Part shown: piece by piece, positions 51,501 through 60,078 of the stretch | How the letters are laid out: every line of letters begins with the position of its first letter | Numbering within the stretch: position 1 is the first letter of the stretch | NCBI GenBank assembly: GCA_947471745.1 | Contig: CANJKZ010000423.1 | Coordinates: forward strand, 248,001 to 312,000 | DNA length: 64,000 nt | Source of the DNA: Closterium sp. Naga37s-1 | Taxonomy: Eukaryota; Streptophyta; Zygnematophyceae; Desmidiales; Closteriaceae | Reading direction: 5' to 3' | Notes under the pieces: generated by a model | What the model was told of the DNA's origin: nothing | The model's database searches: none | The model's input: the letters and a program-made list of their open reading frames with translations, nothing else | Made by a program: the position numbers and the translations under genes

Positions 51501-54420
51501 CCTTCACAGCGGGGCTTTCTCCCTTTGCTGACTTTTTCCTTCCCAACACTCCGTTCCCCTTCTCCTCTCCTCAAATGGTCCTTAATATTAATGATCGACA
51601 TGCATACAAGGGAGATGGTACAGCACAGGTCCTGCACACTCTCCTCTCTCCACCTCCAGATGCCCCTATCAGCAGCACAGAACGGCCCTCGCTGCACCAC
51701 CTGAACCTCTTTTTGAGGCGCCTCAAAAGATTTCTCTATTGTTGAGGCGCCTCAAAATAACTTTTATTGTTGAGGCGCCTCAAAATATCTTTTATTGTTG
51801 AGGCGCCTCAAAATAGTTTTTATTGTTGAGGCGCCTCAAAATATTTTTTATTTTTGAGGCGCCTCTAAAATCCTAACAGCACCACAGGACGGCCCCTCGC
51901 TGCACCACCTGAACCTCTCCTGCTGCTGCCCGCCCTTCCCCTCTAGTTTCCCTCATCCGTCTCCCTTATCCCTTCTCCACCCCCTCCCCTCCGCTCCTGC
52001 TGCCCCTAACAGCACCACAGGACATATCCTTTTTACGATACCTGAACTTCTCCTGCTGCTCGCCCTCCCCCTTGTCCCTACATCCATCTCTATCCTCCCT
52101 TCTCCTCTCCCGTCCCTCCCGTCCCTCCTCTCCAGCTGCCCCTGACAGCGCCACAGGACATCTCCTCGTTGCAATGCCTGAATCTCTCCTGCTGCTGCTC
52201 GCCCTCCTCCACGCCGCTGCTCGCACCTTCCTTCTCTCTGGCCGCCCTTCCGCGCCTCACAGAGCTGCACCTCAGGTAGGGAACGTTCTCAATAGGCTCT
52301 TCTATACTCTGTCACCTGCTCGCACATGCAAGCTTCTCCCGGGCGGCCCTCCCCCAGTTCACGAAGCCGCACCTCAGGTAGGGAACAGTTGGTGTCAAAC
52401 TCGAGAGTGATTTCGAGTCGACTCAAGGGTCATCTCCTCCACGCCACTGCTCGCACCCTCCTTCTCTCTGGCCGCCCTTCCGGCCTCACAGAGCTGCACC
52501 TCAGGTAGACAAAGGTCTCAAAGGTCCTCAAAGCTCAACTCAAAAGCCTTCTTCCTTGAGCTGCACCGCAGGTACACAAAAGACTCAAAAGTCGACTCAA
52601 AGCTCAACTCAAAAGTGTTTTTGCCTAAGCTGTAGCCTGCGCCTCAGGTAGAGGAAGGGCAAAGTTGGGAATTCTGAAAGGTTCCCCTCAAAGGCACCGC
52701 AGGTAGAAACGTGAATGTGAAGGCTAGGGTGAATGGGAACGCTGTCGCCTATTTGCTCTCCCTCCAAGCTTTGGCTCTTTCCACTTATTGTACCGCATGG
52801 CACCGCACTGAACCGCATCTCACCTCCTCTCATCCCCTTCCGCTTTCCTTATCCTCCAGGGGCAATCGCCTCACTGCTTTTCCTGCAGGCTTTGACTCTC
52901 TCCCCTCCCTTCGGGTTCTCAATCTCTCACAGAATCAGATCGAATCCATACCCGTTGTAAGCATGCCTCGGCCTCGCCACTCTGCTATAAGCACCACCGT
53001 CGCACCTACAATATTCACACTTCTGTGTCTCTCTACAGGCACACCGTACTGTACGCCTTATAAGAACCTCTTGAGCAGTTCCTCTGCATCTGGTTGTCCT
53101 GTTTTCCTTGTTGTAATTCACTAGCTAAATCCTGCACTGTCCAATGATTGTTGTAGCTTTGTAATGATGCTGTAACCTGGTAACTGTGTAACCCGATTAG
53201 CGTGCAAACCCATTCACCATCTGAATCCACTCCAGGAAGTGACCCAGTTGACCCAATTGGAGTCTCTCGACGTTTCAGACAACAACATTCCCATGCTGCC
53301 CCCCAAACTCGTGAGTCTGTTTTGTTGAAGCTGTTTAATCTGTTTTGTTGTAAGACTGTTTTGAGAATTCTCCAAAAACACAACACTCTCGATGTATCGG
53401 ACAACAACGTTCCCGTGCTGACCACCAAGCATGTGAGTCTACTTCTCTCACCTCACCTCCCCTGCTGCTGCCGCTGCTCCTGCATCCTCTGCTGACAATG
53501 CCTATTCCACTGTGGCTGCATCTGCTGCTGTTGCTGCTGCTGTTGCTGCTCCTGATTCCTCTGTTTCTCTTGTTGAGCCGACCCAATTATCCGCTAGCTC
53601 TTATGTTGCTGTTGCTGTTGTTGCTGCTGTTCCTGCAGTGCCTATTCTCTCTCTATTTTTTTTCAAGGACTGTATAAGCAAAGCCGACCACGTCTTTCTT
53701 CCATGGTTTGCTGATGTCTCCCTAGCTCCCTCACCCTCTCTCACCTGGGTTGGTACATAAACAATCCCAATGAAGCTTGTTCCAAACCCTTAAGATCTGG
53801 TTCTACACCCTCCCCGCTGTGCTTTTGTTCTCCTCTGGACTGGATCCATTCAGGGCTTGATGAAGACTCTCTCTCTCCTTCGAGTCGACGGCAACCCCAT
53901 TCGCACGTGAGATGCCATAAACTAAACCCTTGCCCTTCTTGAAGCACTTCAGATTTTAGGTGCGTCACAGATGGCATGGGCACGTTATACCAATAATCGT
54001 CCCTTGTCGAAAAAAACTATTGCAACACATGCGATCAATGTTCGGGATCCATATATTTTGATGACAGCCACATTCGCACGTGAGGTGGAATGGCCTCTTA
54101 CTGTTGCGTTTATTGCTTGCACTTGAAATTTTCGGGCTTACTTTATCCTGCCCTCAGTTTTATACCCTCTGCTCCCTCTCATGTGCCTCCACTACCGTGC
54201 AAGCAATTATCACTAATTCTATATCTAAAAGATTCTGCATGGATACCTTAGCTTGCCCTCTGTTCCATACCCCCTCTCTGTCCTTCCCATGCCATTCCGT
54301 GCCTTCTCTCTCTGCCCTCTCCCATGTGCCTCCTGTACAACGAGCAGCATCAGGTGGAGCATCATAAACGGTGGCACCAAAACGCTTCTGGCGTACCTTG
54401 AAGACCGCATCCCTGCTTGA
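39530..54420 (+). CDS. LRRC40: LRRC40-type leucine-rich-repeat protein, 21 exons
   Basis: Exons: 39530-39654, 40304-40367, 41403-41539, 42320-42406, 43426-43501, 43870-43944, 44327-44396, 44935-45012, 46944-47004, 47563-47641, 48201-48291, 48601-48661, 49019-49104, 49649-49965, 50533-50682, 51037-51141, 52136-52275, 52860-52956, 53236-53310, 53854-53906, 54354-54420. All introns are GT-AG and the joined frame is open for 697 codons. The order matches the plant homologue I know. The head is KAARTSGTLNLSGKDLKEVP then SEKWWEAVELQ, followed by about eleven LRRs (RNQLQALPDDIGGLSSL, RNKLKQLPAEIGQLRSL). Next come GNPIRTIRR and NLLDYLRSRLP, an Ala-rich linker (exon 14), a second LRR block (TLQLSKKSLEELP to LDVSDNNIPMLPPKL) and the tail GGTKTLLAYLEDRIPA. 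It is a cytosolic LRR scaffold by family, with no signal peptide or kinase. An alternative start is the Met at 39557. Introns contain many partial exon copies. Confidence 0.87.
40372..40612. repeat. 15-bp minisatellite in LRR intron 2
   Basis: About sixteen copies of GCATGCCTTGACTGT (early copies with CACGCC). It starts within ten bases of the exon 2 donor (GTGCGTTGCCGTGCACGCC). A unit length divisible by three leaves all frames open. Confidence 0.95.
40672..40740 (+). pseudogene. Partial copy of LRR exon 2 with a dead donor
   Basis: CTGCTGGATGGCGTTCC then GAGAAGTGGTGGGAG repeats the end of exon 2. The donor reads ATGCGT instead of GTGCGT, so it cannot be spliced as the true one is. Confidence 0.85.
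40870..41330 (+). repeat. Four upstream partial copies of LRR exon 3
   Basis: Copies start at 40870, 41000, 41130 and 41247, each directly after an AG acceptor. They begin GCCGTGGAGCTGCAGAAGG and run about 75 bases to ATCTCAGAG(G/C)AGAT, then into CCCC-rich intron. The complete exon starts at 41403. The repeat period is about 118-130 bp. Each copy carries its own splice acceptor. Confidence 0.95.
41715..41760 (+). pseudogene. Downstream partial copy of LRR exon 3 end
   Basis: CTTGCCTGCCCGCTGCTGTT followed by GGCAAGTGCGTG repeats the last part of exon 3 with its donor (GTGAGT changed to GTGCGT). Confidence 0.8.
41770..41900. repeat. TGGTGCATGCATGGTGCGTG repeats in LRR intron 3
   Basis: Irregular short-unit array just after the downstream partial exon 3 copy. 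Confidence 0.8.
42038..42240 (+). repeat. Two upstream partial copies of LRR exon 4
   Basis: Copies begin at 42038 and 42191 after CAG and read GCTAGTGGAGCTCAA then GTCTGCTGGC, then drift into intron. The true exon begins at 42320. Confidence 0.93.
42390..43260 (+). repeat. 23-bp minisatellite repeating the exon 4 donor, ~37 copies
   Basis: The unit GCAGCGAACCTGGTCAA plus GTGAGT is the last 17 bases of exon 4 plus the first six of intron 4. The first intronic copies carry GTCGA instead of GTCAA, and some later ones have single changes or a deletion (near 43133). Each unit retains a near-consensus donor AA|GTGAGT. Confidence 0.97.
43635..43712 (+). pseudogene. Downstream partial copy of LRR exon 5
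   Basis: CTCCCACAACGTGCTGGAAG to CCCACCTCGAG repeats exon 5 with a 3-base deletion, and is followed by GTCGGC. Confidence 0.9.
44450..44550 (+). repeat. Downstream copies of LRR exon 7 donor
   Basis: TCTCGACCTTG followed by GTGAGC (44461) and GTTGGC (44535) repeats the exon 7 end within a 71-75 bp duplication. Confidence 0.85.
44804..44860 (+). pseudogene. Upstream partial copy of LRR exon 8
   Basis: Starts after CCCCCAG with GCAACCAGCTGCAGGCTCTC and reaches GGAGGGCTCTCC before diverging. The complete exon starts at 44935. Confidence 0.92.
45005..46785 (+). repeat. 82-bp satellite, ~21-22 copies, in LRR intron 8
   Basis: The unit begins with the exon 8 end and donor (CCAGAACC then GTGCGT) and continues CTCGCAAGCCCTATC ... 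GTCACTGACCCTTATCACTG. Copies are nearly identical, with rare changes (a GAG or GAGA loss near 45963, 46126 and 46617). Every unit contains TCCAG then AACC then GTGCGT, so it offers an acceptor, a 4-base mini-exon and a donor. The last copies near 46740 are diverged. Confidence 0.97.
47013..47200 (+). repeat. 14-bp minisatellite in LRR intron 9
   Basis: About twelve copies of GGGGCACACTCCTT begin eight bases inside the intron. The array ends at GCACCTGGTGTACGT, a copy of the exon 9 donor ACACCTGG|GGTACGT, so donor copies bound both sides. Confidence 0.95.
47697..47820 (+). repeat. Two downstream copies of LRR exon 10 donor end
   Basis: GTGACCCTCTGTGCCCTCCA then ACAAG|GTGCGT (to 47724), and ATGACCCTCTCTGTGCCTTC ending ACTAG|GTGCGT (to 47816), repeat the exon 10 end (GTTCCTTCCAATAAG|GTGGGC). 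Confidence 0.9.
48061..48150 (+). pseudogene. Upstream near-complete copy of LRR exon 11
   Basis: Starts after CTGTCAG and matches the true exon (from 48201) for about 85 bases at roughly 95%, ending CTGCCCGCCTGTCC without a donor. Confidence 0.93.
48906..48955 (+). pseudogene. Upstream partial copy of LRR exon 13
   Basis: Begins after CACAG with CACGCTCAT, then GCCAAGAACCTTCTGGACTA to CTGCGCTCTTG. The true exon starts at 49019. Confidence 0.92.
50160..50532. repeat. CCCTCCTTCC polypyrimidine tract in LRR intron 14
   Basis: About 370 bases of almost pure C/T with CCTCCCATCCCCTCCTTCCC-type units, leading directly into the exon 15 acceptor. Confidence 0.93.
50740..50785 (+). pseudogene. Downstream partial copy of LRR exon 15 end
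   Basis: GCTGCCCTCTTTCCTCTCAG then CTTGCACCTCCCTGACT|GTGAGT repeats the exon 15 end (TTGCCCTCCTTCCTCTCAAC ... CTCGCG|GTGAGT). Confidence 0.88.
50801..50980. repeat. (CAC)n microsatellite in LRR intron 15
   Basis: About 59 uninterrupted CAC triplets. Open frames coding His, Pro or Thr runs here are artefacts. Confidence 0.98.
51272..51470 (+). repeat. Two downstream decayed copies of LRR exon 16 end
   Basis: CACACGCTCTCCCTTGTGGG (51278) and CACCCTCTCCCTCCCCACCG then ACCCTCTGGGACAG|GTGTGG (51432-51470) resemble the exon 16 end GCACGCTCTCCCTC ... CTGGGGCAG|GTGGGG. Confidence 0.75.
51660..52060 (+). repeat. Three upstream partial copies of LRR exon 17
   Basis: Copies near 51660, 51870 and 51990 share CCCCTAACAGCACCACAGGA-like starts and CTGAACCTCTCCTGC. 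The true exon begins at 52136. Identity to it increases with proximity. Confidence 0.88.
51713..51871. repeat. Palindromic repeat array (TTGAGGCGCCTCAA), six copies
   Basis: The perfect palindrome TTGAGGCGCCTCAA recurs at about 30-bp intervals, separated by AATAACTTTTATTG-type spacers. Another copy is at 13.08 kb. The array splits two partial copies of exon 17. Confidence 0.93.
52320..52700 (+). repeat. Five downstream copies of LRR exon 17 end and donor
   Basis: CACCTCAGGTAGGG and similar sequences recur near 52368, 52496, 52563, 52635 and 52690 (the last two shortened), each followed by GTAGA or GTACA. The copy at 52437-52505 repeats 65 bases of the exon. Confidence 0.9.
53387..53436 (+). 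pseudogene. Downstream partial copy of LRR exon 19
   Basis: CTCGATGTATCGGACAACAA to ACCACCAAGCAT|GTGAGT matches the exon 19 end (CTCGACGTTTCAGACAACAA ... CCCAAACTC|GTGAGT). Confidence 0.9.
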
Positions 54421-54484
54421 AGTCACCCCCGTAATGCCCAACCCAAAAAAAACAAAAAAAAAAAAACAAAAAAAAACAAACAAA

Positions 54485-54667
<183 letters not shown>

Positions 54668-54669
54668 GC

Positions 54670-56473
54670 AACGAATAAAACAAAACAAATACCGTACGGT
54701 AAAACCTTGTGGAAGTGCGACTTTTTCTGACGTGCATGAAACTCCCATGCCCTGATAGCATGTGCCTGCAAGCCATGTTGATGATCACATTCAACCATCC
54801 GAGGTCCTGAACATGCGGCTGCCGCCAGTGTATGGCCAGTCTTTATCATGATCGGCATGAACCAAATGAGGCCCTGCCTGCAACCATGTTACCTCACATG
54901 TCAATCAGGAAGGGCTCTACCACGTGTGATGGCTCTGCAGAAAGTTCAACGGAGTTGTGAATCCCAGAATCACGAATCGGTATGTTTTTATCCGACGCGT
55001 ACAGCAGTTTCCGCCATAGGCATTTCACCACCATCGATTTTTGACAGAAAATGACATTATATTTTATGGTGTTTATTCTAAAATATAAGTTGCCTTTGGA
55101 CTACAAATGCATAAATTCAATATAATTTCTGCCCAACCACATGTTTCTAGAGTTCCATCAACTCAGTTCCCACCCTCCTGCCCGTTTGCTGGATGCTGTT
55201 TGATTGCCAACTGATGTGTTTTTCTGACGCACTATCCACTTCAAGAAGCCTCTTACTACACGATAGCAGCTTCAATGACGAGTTGTGGGTGGAGAATAAC
55301 GAGGACGGAATCTGGTCCTGACAACAAGCAACAGCAGTGCAAGCTTGATTCCAGCTGACTCAGTAAGCGAGGAGGCCTCACTTCGCAATCCCAGCAGCAA
55401 CATTGCTTTGCCTGTCAAGATCTTTACTGGCGCGTCGAAATGGTGTGCGTTTTTTCTTGGAGCTACGGGCCTACGGCTCCCTCTTTCTCACACCCAGGGG
55501 AGTTTTTGTTTCCTCCAAATATTGGCTATAGCACACCCTACCCAACAGAAGCGTACACTGTATGGATGGATATGGCATGTGAAAAAACTCTGTTGTTGAC
55601 GCGCAATAGAAGTCGTGAATCTCATCCCAGTTGTCGAGGCACATCGACACGCCACCGCTACTCATCATGGAGCCGCAATCTTCTAGTGTACATCGCGTCG
55701 CGTTTGGGGGGGAATCGCACGAAATTCTCGTACAGCCAGGGAAGGCATGTCTGGCACCTGCTTTGGGTGAGGACGTGCTGATATGGCTCACTCGGGTTCC
55801 TCACGTTTTAGAGCTCTAAAATGCTGATACAAATCGGTTGGATAGGGTATGGGGGAAAATCATGCGTCTCGTCTAGGAAGCAACAAGGAACAAAACTCAG
55901 TCGCAAGTTATCTTGCTTCTCACAACACAACCACAGTTGAATTGGCAGGATGAACAGTTTTTTATTAGCATAGTCTTGAAACTGTGGTTGGCACAAGGAC
56001 AGCAAACCAAGCAAGGAGCCAAACTCGAGCCAGAGGAGGGGGGAGGGAGCGAGAGATTTGCGGGTTGCCGCTGCTGCGTTGTCGCGTTAGGCCGAAAGGA
56101 CTCTTTCTTGAAAGGGGAACCACTAGTACCTACTAGCACGATAGCACCACGCACACGACGTCGCGGTCTTCAAGTTGAATGAAAGCTTCAATGCTGGTCA
56201 CGGTGTCTTCTTATAGCCACCAACTTCAGCACGAATGACTGACCATTGCTTGTCGTAGTGAGGCCGCAATGCACCCAGAGCTTCTATTAATAGCGTCGGC
56301 AACGTCAGGCTAGCGTATCGGGAGGTTGACGTCAAGCGTCAAATTACCGTCCAAAGTCAGGAAACTCTAATAATCGTCAAGTTAACGTCGACCTAGAGTC
56401 AAACTTGTACCCAGTCCGGTGTCGCGCGTCGACGCGCAGTCGATCATCGCGGCTCCTCCAGCTCGCAGCCATC
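54670..56473. other. Intergenic; no gene recognised
   Basis: Open frames up to about 110 codons exist on both strands (for example 55440-55781 plus and 55471-55791 minus), but none resembles a known protein or shows coherent exons. The right part must contain the promoter of the next gene. Confidence 0.4.
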
Positions 56474-59257
56474 ATGCCGACGCGCGGCCAGGGTCCCGTG
56501 GGCCTCGCCGCTCAACAGCATACGCCGAGCTTCGCGCAGTTTCACCCGCTCGAAGCTACTACTACCGCGAGCTTTGAGACGTCCCAGCCCGGAGGCCTCG
56601 CCCAGCCCGGAGACGTCCCAGCCCGGAGGCGGACGGGCTTCGCGCTGTTTCAACCGTCGCCAATCTCACGGCATCACAACGCCGCCGCTTTCGGTGCGGT
56701 ACCACGCACAGGCTCTCATTCGCCGCGGCGCCAGCTCGAAGCGCTCACGCCTCCAACGGCCTCGTGCGGCTCGAGTCCAGCGAGAATTCCCGCCGCGTGC
56801 TTCCGTGGTGCGCAGAACCCGTGCGGCGGAAGCTCCTCCGCGTTTTCCCCGCGATCGGCGGCGCTGGAGTCGGGCCAAGGGACCCCCATGGGCCCGAGTT
56901 TCGAGAGGCCGCAGAATGCGGGCGGAGGGATATTCATGGGCCCGCCAGGGGCGCTGCCAGTGGGACTCGGATCGTCGCGGCTGTCATTCACCGGCGCGCC
57001 TCAGCCCGGCGCGCCTCAACCCGGCGCGCCTCAGCCCTACTACATCCCGGCGCTGTTGCAATCCGCGAGAAGCAGCGCGGCGGAGATGTTTCACTTTCCG
57101 CGGTCGCCAAGTACGGATTCCGACGACCTTTACCCAGGTGTGTGTGTTGTTTTAGACGCTCTGTCTAGTTCAGGGTTACTTTTGCGTCGACTCGCGAGTC
57201 ATTACTCTCCGCGGTCGCCAAGTGTGTGTGCTGATTTGGACGCTTTTTTTATTTTGAGTCGACTACCGTAGTCACATTATCCGTGCCTTCACGTTATCAC
57301 ACGTAGCCAAAGCCGAAGTCTAACCGTTTTCCGGCCTGCTCTTCCGGCCTGCTCCTGCGCAAGTCCAGGAGCCCTGCTCTTTATTCCGTCCTGATCTTAT
57401 ACTTTCCTGCTGTTTTCTTGGAATTCCCATATAACAGATTCTTCGCAAGTGGACGTACTACGGCCAATGGCTGCTCCCGGCTTGCCTCCTCCTCACATGG
57501 TTGGTCCTCCTCCTCACGCGTCGCACCATCGCCGCTCGCGAAGCAGCATGAGCGACGAGCAGGCAAACAGGAACCCAGCGGGTTACCACCTTCGAGGCGA
57601 GCTGCAGCAGCAGCAGCCGTGCGAGTACACCCACTGCCTCACCTGGCAGGGGGGGCCCAGGCGAGACAACAACGAAGGAACAGGGCCAGTACCCCGTGTT
57701 ACATCACATGACGTGCCAGTGGTAACCACCACTGGTTGTAACGCCACGGTGGCGAGTGTTTCAGCCAATACGGGTAGTTTGTCTTCTGAAAAACGGGGAT
57801 CCGGGCGGCTGTCCAGGAGTGTTCAGGACGATGACGTGGCGGAGGGAGCGGCGCCGTGCCAGCGTGACAAACCGAGCGCGGAAGGGACGGGGAAAGAATG
57901 GGCGGCGGCGTCTTCGCGCAGTTCCCGAAAGGATCGGCCGTCCGGGAGGACGAATGGCCGGAATGGTTCAGGAGACAGCGAGGAGAATTCGACGGGGTTA
58001 GAAGGGGTAGGGAGGAGTGTGGCAGGGTCAGGCAGAAGATCTGGACGGCTGAGCAGGAATCTGGGGGACGATGAGGACGAGGATCAACGGTCAGGAAAGA
58101 GTGGGTCAGGGAGGCTGCGGAGGAACTTGGAGAACGACGACGTGGCAGCAGCTGATGGTACGGCGCCACGTCAGCGTGGTCCGGCAGCGCTGTCCACTGC
58201 GCGCCGAAACCCACCATCCCGTCACGCAAAGGAAGGCTCGGAAGGAGATGGGAAACAGCCTGACCGAGCCACACGGACTCAACCAAACTGCACGCAGACC
58301 AAGTCTGCTTCCCAAGGTCACGCGAGGCCGAAGAGCCGATTTCAGCGAAGCCTGGAGGAGGACGACTGCGAGCAGCGCAGCAGATCCCCCCGGATGTCAC
58401 TGACAGGAGGCTCGGATCGCCCGCCATCAGCCTCAGAGCCTCGGGAACGCAGCAGCTTGCCCAGTATTGGCACTCCCAGCTCAAATCCTCCTGCTGGTAG
58501 CCCCACGAGGTCAGGAGGATCCATTTCACGGGCAGCTGGGGCAGCGGCTGGAAAGGGTAACGGTGCTAGCATACGGCAGGGCAGCAGGCTGAGCAGGAGC
58601 ATGGACAGGGATGGTGTTGTGGGAAGAGGTGGTGGTGATGCTGCTGGTTCCCGGCAGAGCAGCAGGCTTGGAAGGAGTGTGGAGGAGGGTGCGGCTGGCC
58701 AGGAAGGTTCGGTGGTTGGGAAGAAATCATCGAGCCAGGGCGTCAGGTTCGGCGATGTGCATGGGGATGGTGTGGCAAGTGAGCACGGTGTGGTTGGGCG
58801 GAGAGATGTGCGCGGTGGTGAGAGGGGAGGAGAGCAGCGGCGGGGCGGAGGAGGGCAAGAGAGGAGGCAGCCGGTGAGAATGTGTCGGAGCTTGGATAAC
58901 GACGATGAAGTTGAGGAGGATGATGATGGTGATAGGGACAATGGCAAGATTTCGCGTGAGAATGGTGTGTCATCAGGGAGGAGGCTGGAGAGGAATTTGG
59001 AGGATGACGAGGATGGCGAGCGCACGAAAGGCGGTTCTGGAGAGGGTCGAAAGCCCCGCAAAAGCCTTGAGCGTCACTTGTCGGATGACGACGACGACGA
59101 TGATGAGAAAAAGAGGGCAGTGGGTGGGAAGAGTAGAGGAGGTGGCAGGCGTCATGAAGTAGCAAACAAGGAGGCGGAGGGTCAAGCTTTGGTTGGAGCA
59201 AAAAAGAATATGCACAAATCCAAAGGGCTGTTGCACAAAATCTTCCAGAGGGACTAA
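56474..59257 (+). CDS. Unrecognised disordered protein with nine RLxRSLxxDD-like repeats
   Basis: Two exons, 56474-57137 and 57438-59257, joined in frame with GT-AG, give 827 aa. The start ATG (MPTRGQGPVGLAAQQHTPSF) is the first in the open frame. Residues 1-221 are Pro/Gly/Ser-rich with near-repeats SFAQFHP and GFALFQPSP, and GAPQP three times. From residue about 340 a motif recurs: GRLSRSVQDDD, GRLSRNLGDDE, GRLRRNLENDD, SRFQRSLEEDD, SRLSRSMDRDG, SRLGRSVEEG, RMCRSLDNDDE, RRLERNLEDDE, RKSLERHLSDDD. Spacers are Gly/Ser/Arg-rich and poorly conserved. The C-terminus is KSKGLLHKIFQRD. No membrane segment or globular domain is visible. The alternating basic and acidic motif suggests a phosphorylated or RNA/chromatin-associated protein; this is inference only. 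Intron 1 has a partial copy of the exon 1 end. Confidence 0.72.
57206..57236 (+). pseudogene. Decayed copy of exon 1 end in intron 1
   Basis: CTCCGCGGTCGCCAAGTGTG, then TGTGCTGATTTGGACGC, repeats TTCCGCGGTCGCCAAGTACG of exon 1 together with intron-start sequence (GTGTGTGTTGTTTTAGACGC), with the middle deleted. Confidence 0.75.
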
Positions 59258-60078
59258 TGTTCTTCCTTCCATATTTTCGAGTTTGTACAAAGAGCTGCTT
59301 AATATATTTAACGTCAGAACAAAATGGGCCCCAACATTTGGCGTTCTGGAAGGTGTGATGGATGGAAGAAGTGCCTAATAGAATGGATTAAGAGAAGTGG
59401 CATCATTCTGGTTATAAACTTGCGAGGAGGCTTATGTTATGTCTTATCGCCCTTAGCGAGCCGGTGTCACAGACAGACTCTCGGTTCTCTGATTGGAGAG
59501 GAATTTGGTTCTGATGAAAGAGATGTGCATGCCACGTGTCAGTCGAGCGAGAACACCGTCAGTCACGTCATGAAAACTCCCTTGAGGGTGTCAAGTCCAA
59601 GCTTCACAGTCACAACCTTTACCAGAAAAGCAGCATTTCTTATTCCAGCTTTACGATTTTTAACCAGTCGAAACCCTCAGATCACTAAAACACTCTGACC
59701 CTTCAGCTAAGCGTCAGCAGTCGGAAAGATGAGGAAAGTGGATTCCGAAGGTTCATAATTCCATACTTCACGGATAGATTTAGAAACTGTTAGGAGTAAC
59801 TAGTCCTGCACAAGCAGAACCGCTAACCGACCTCCACAATCTGTTCCCCGTTTCCCCCTTTCCCTGGTTTCATCGCTTTATGCTTTTCTGCTTCATCTCT
59901 CATTGCATCAGCCGAAGTCGTCTATTCAGCCAATCGTCAGCAGGCGGATCAGACACTCTGTATAGTGCGTGATCGCTCGGTCTGCTAGTTATAACGGTCG
60001 GATCACTGCTGCCATTTTGCCTCACTCGGCTTCGTCGCCTGATCTAGATCGTTCTTTCGTCCTTGGGTTCAATTTCCC
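59258..60078. other. Intergenic region upstream of BIO2
   Basis: Holds the 3' untranslated region of the preceding gene and the BIO2 promoter. TATAACGG near 59989 is a weak TATA-like candidate. No coding region supported. Confidence 0.4.
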
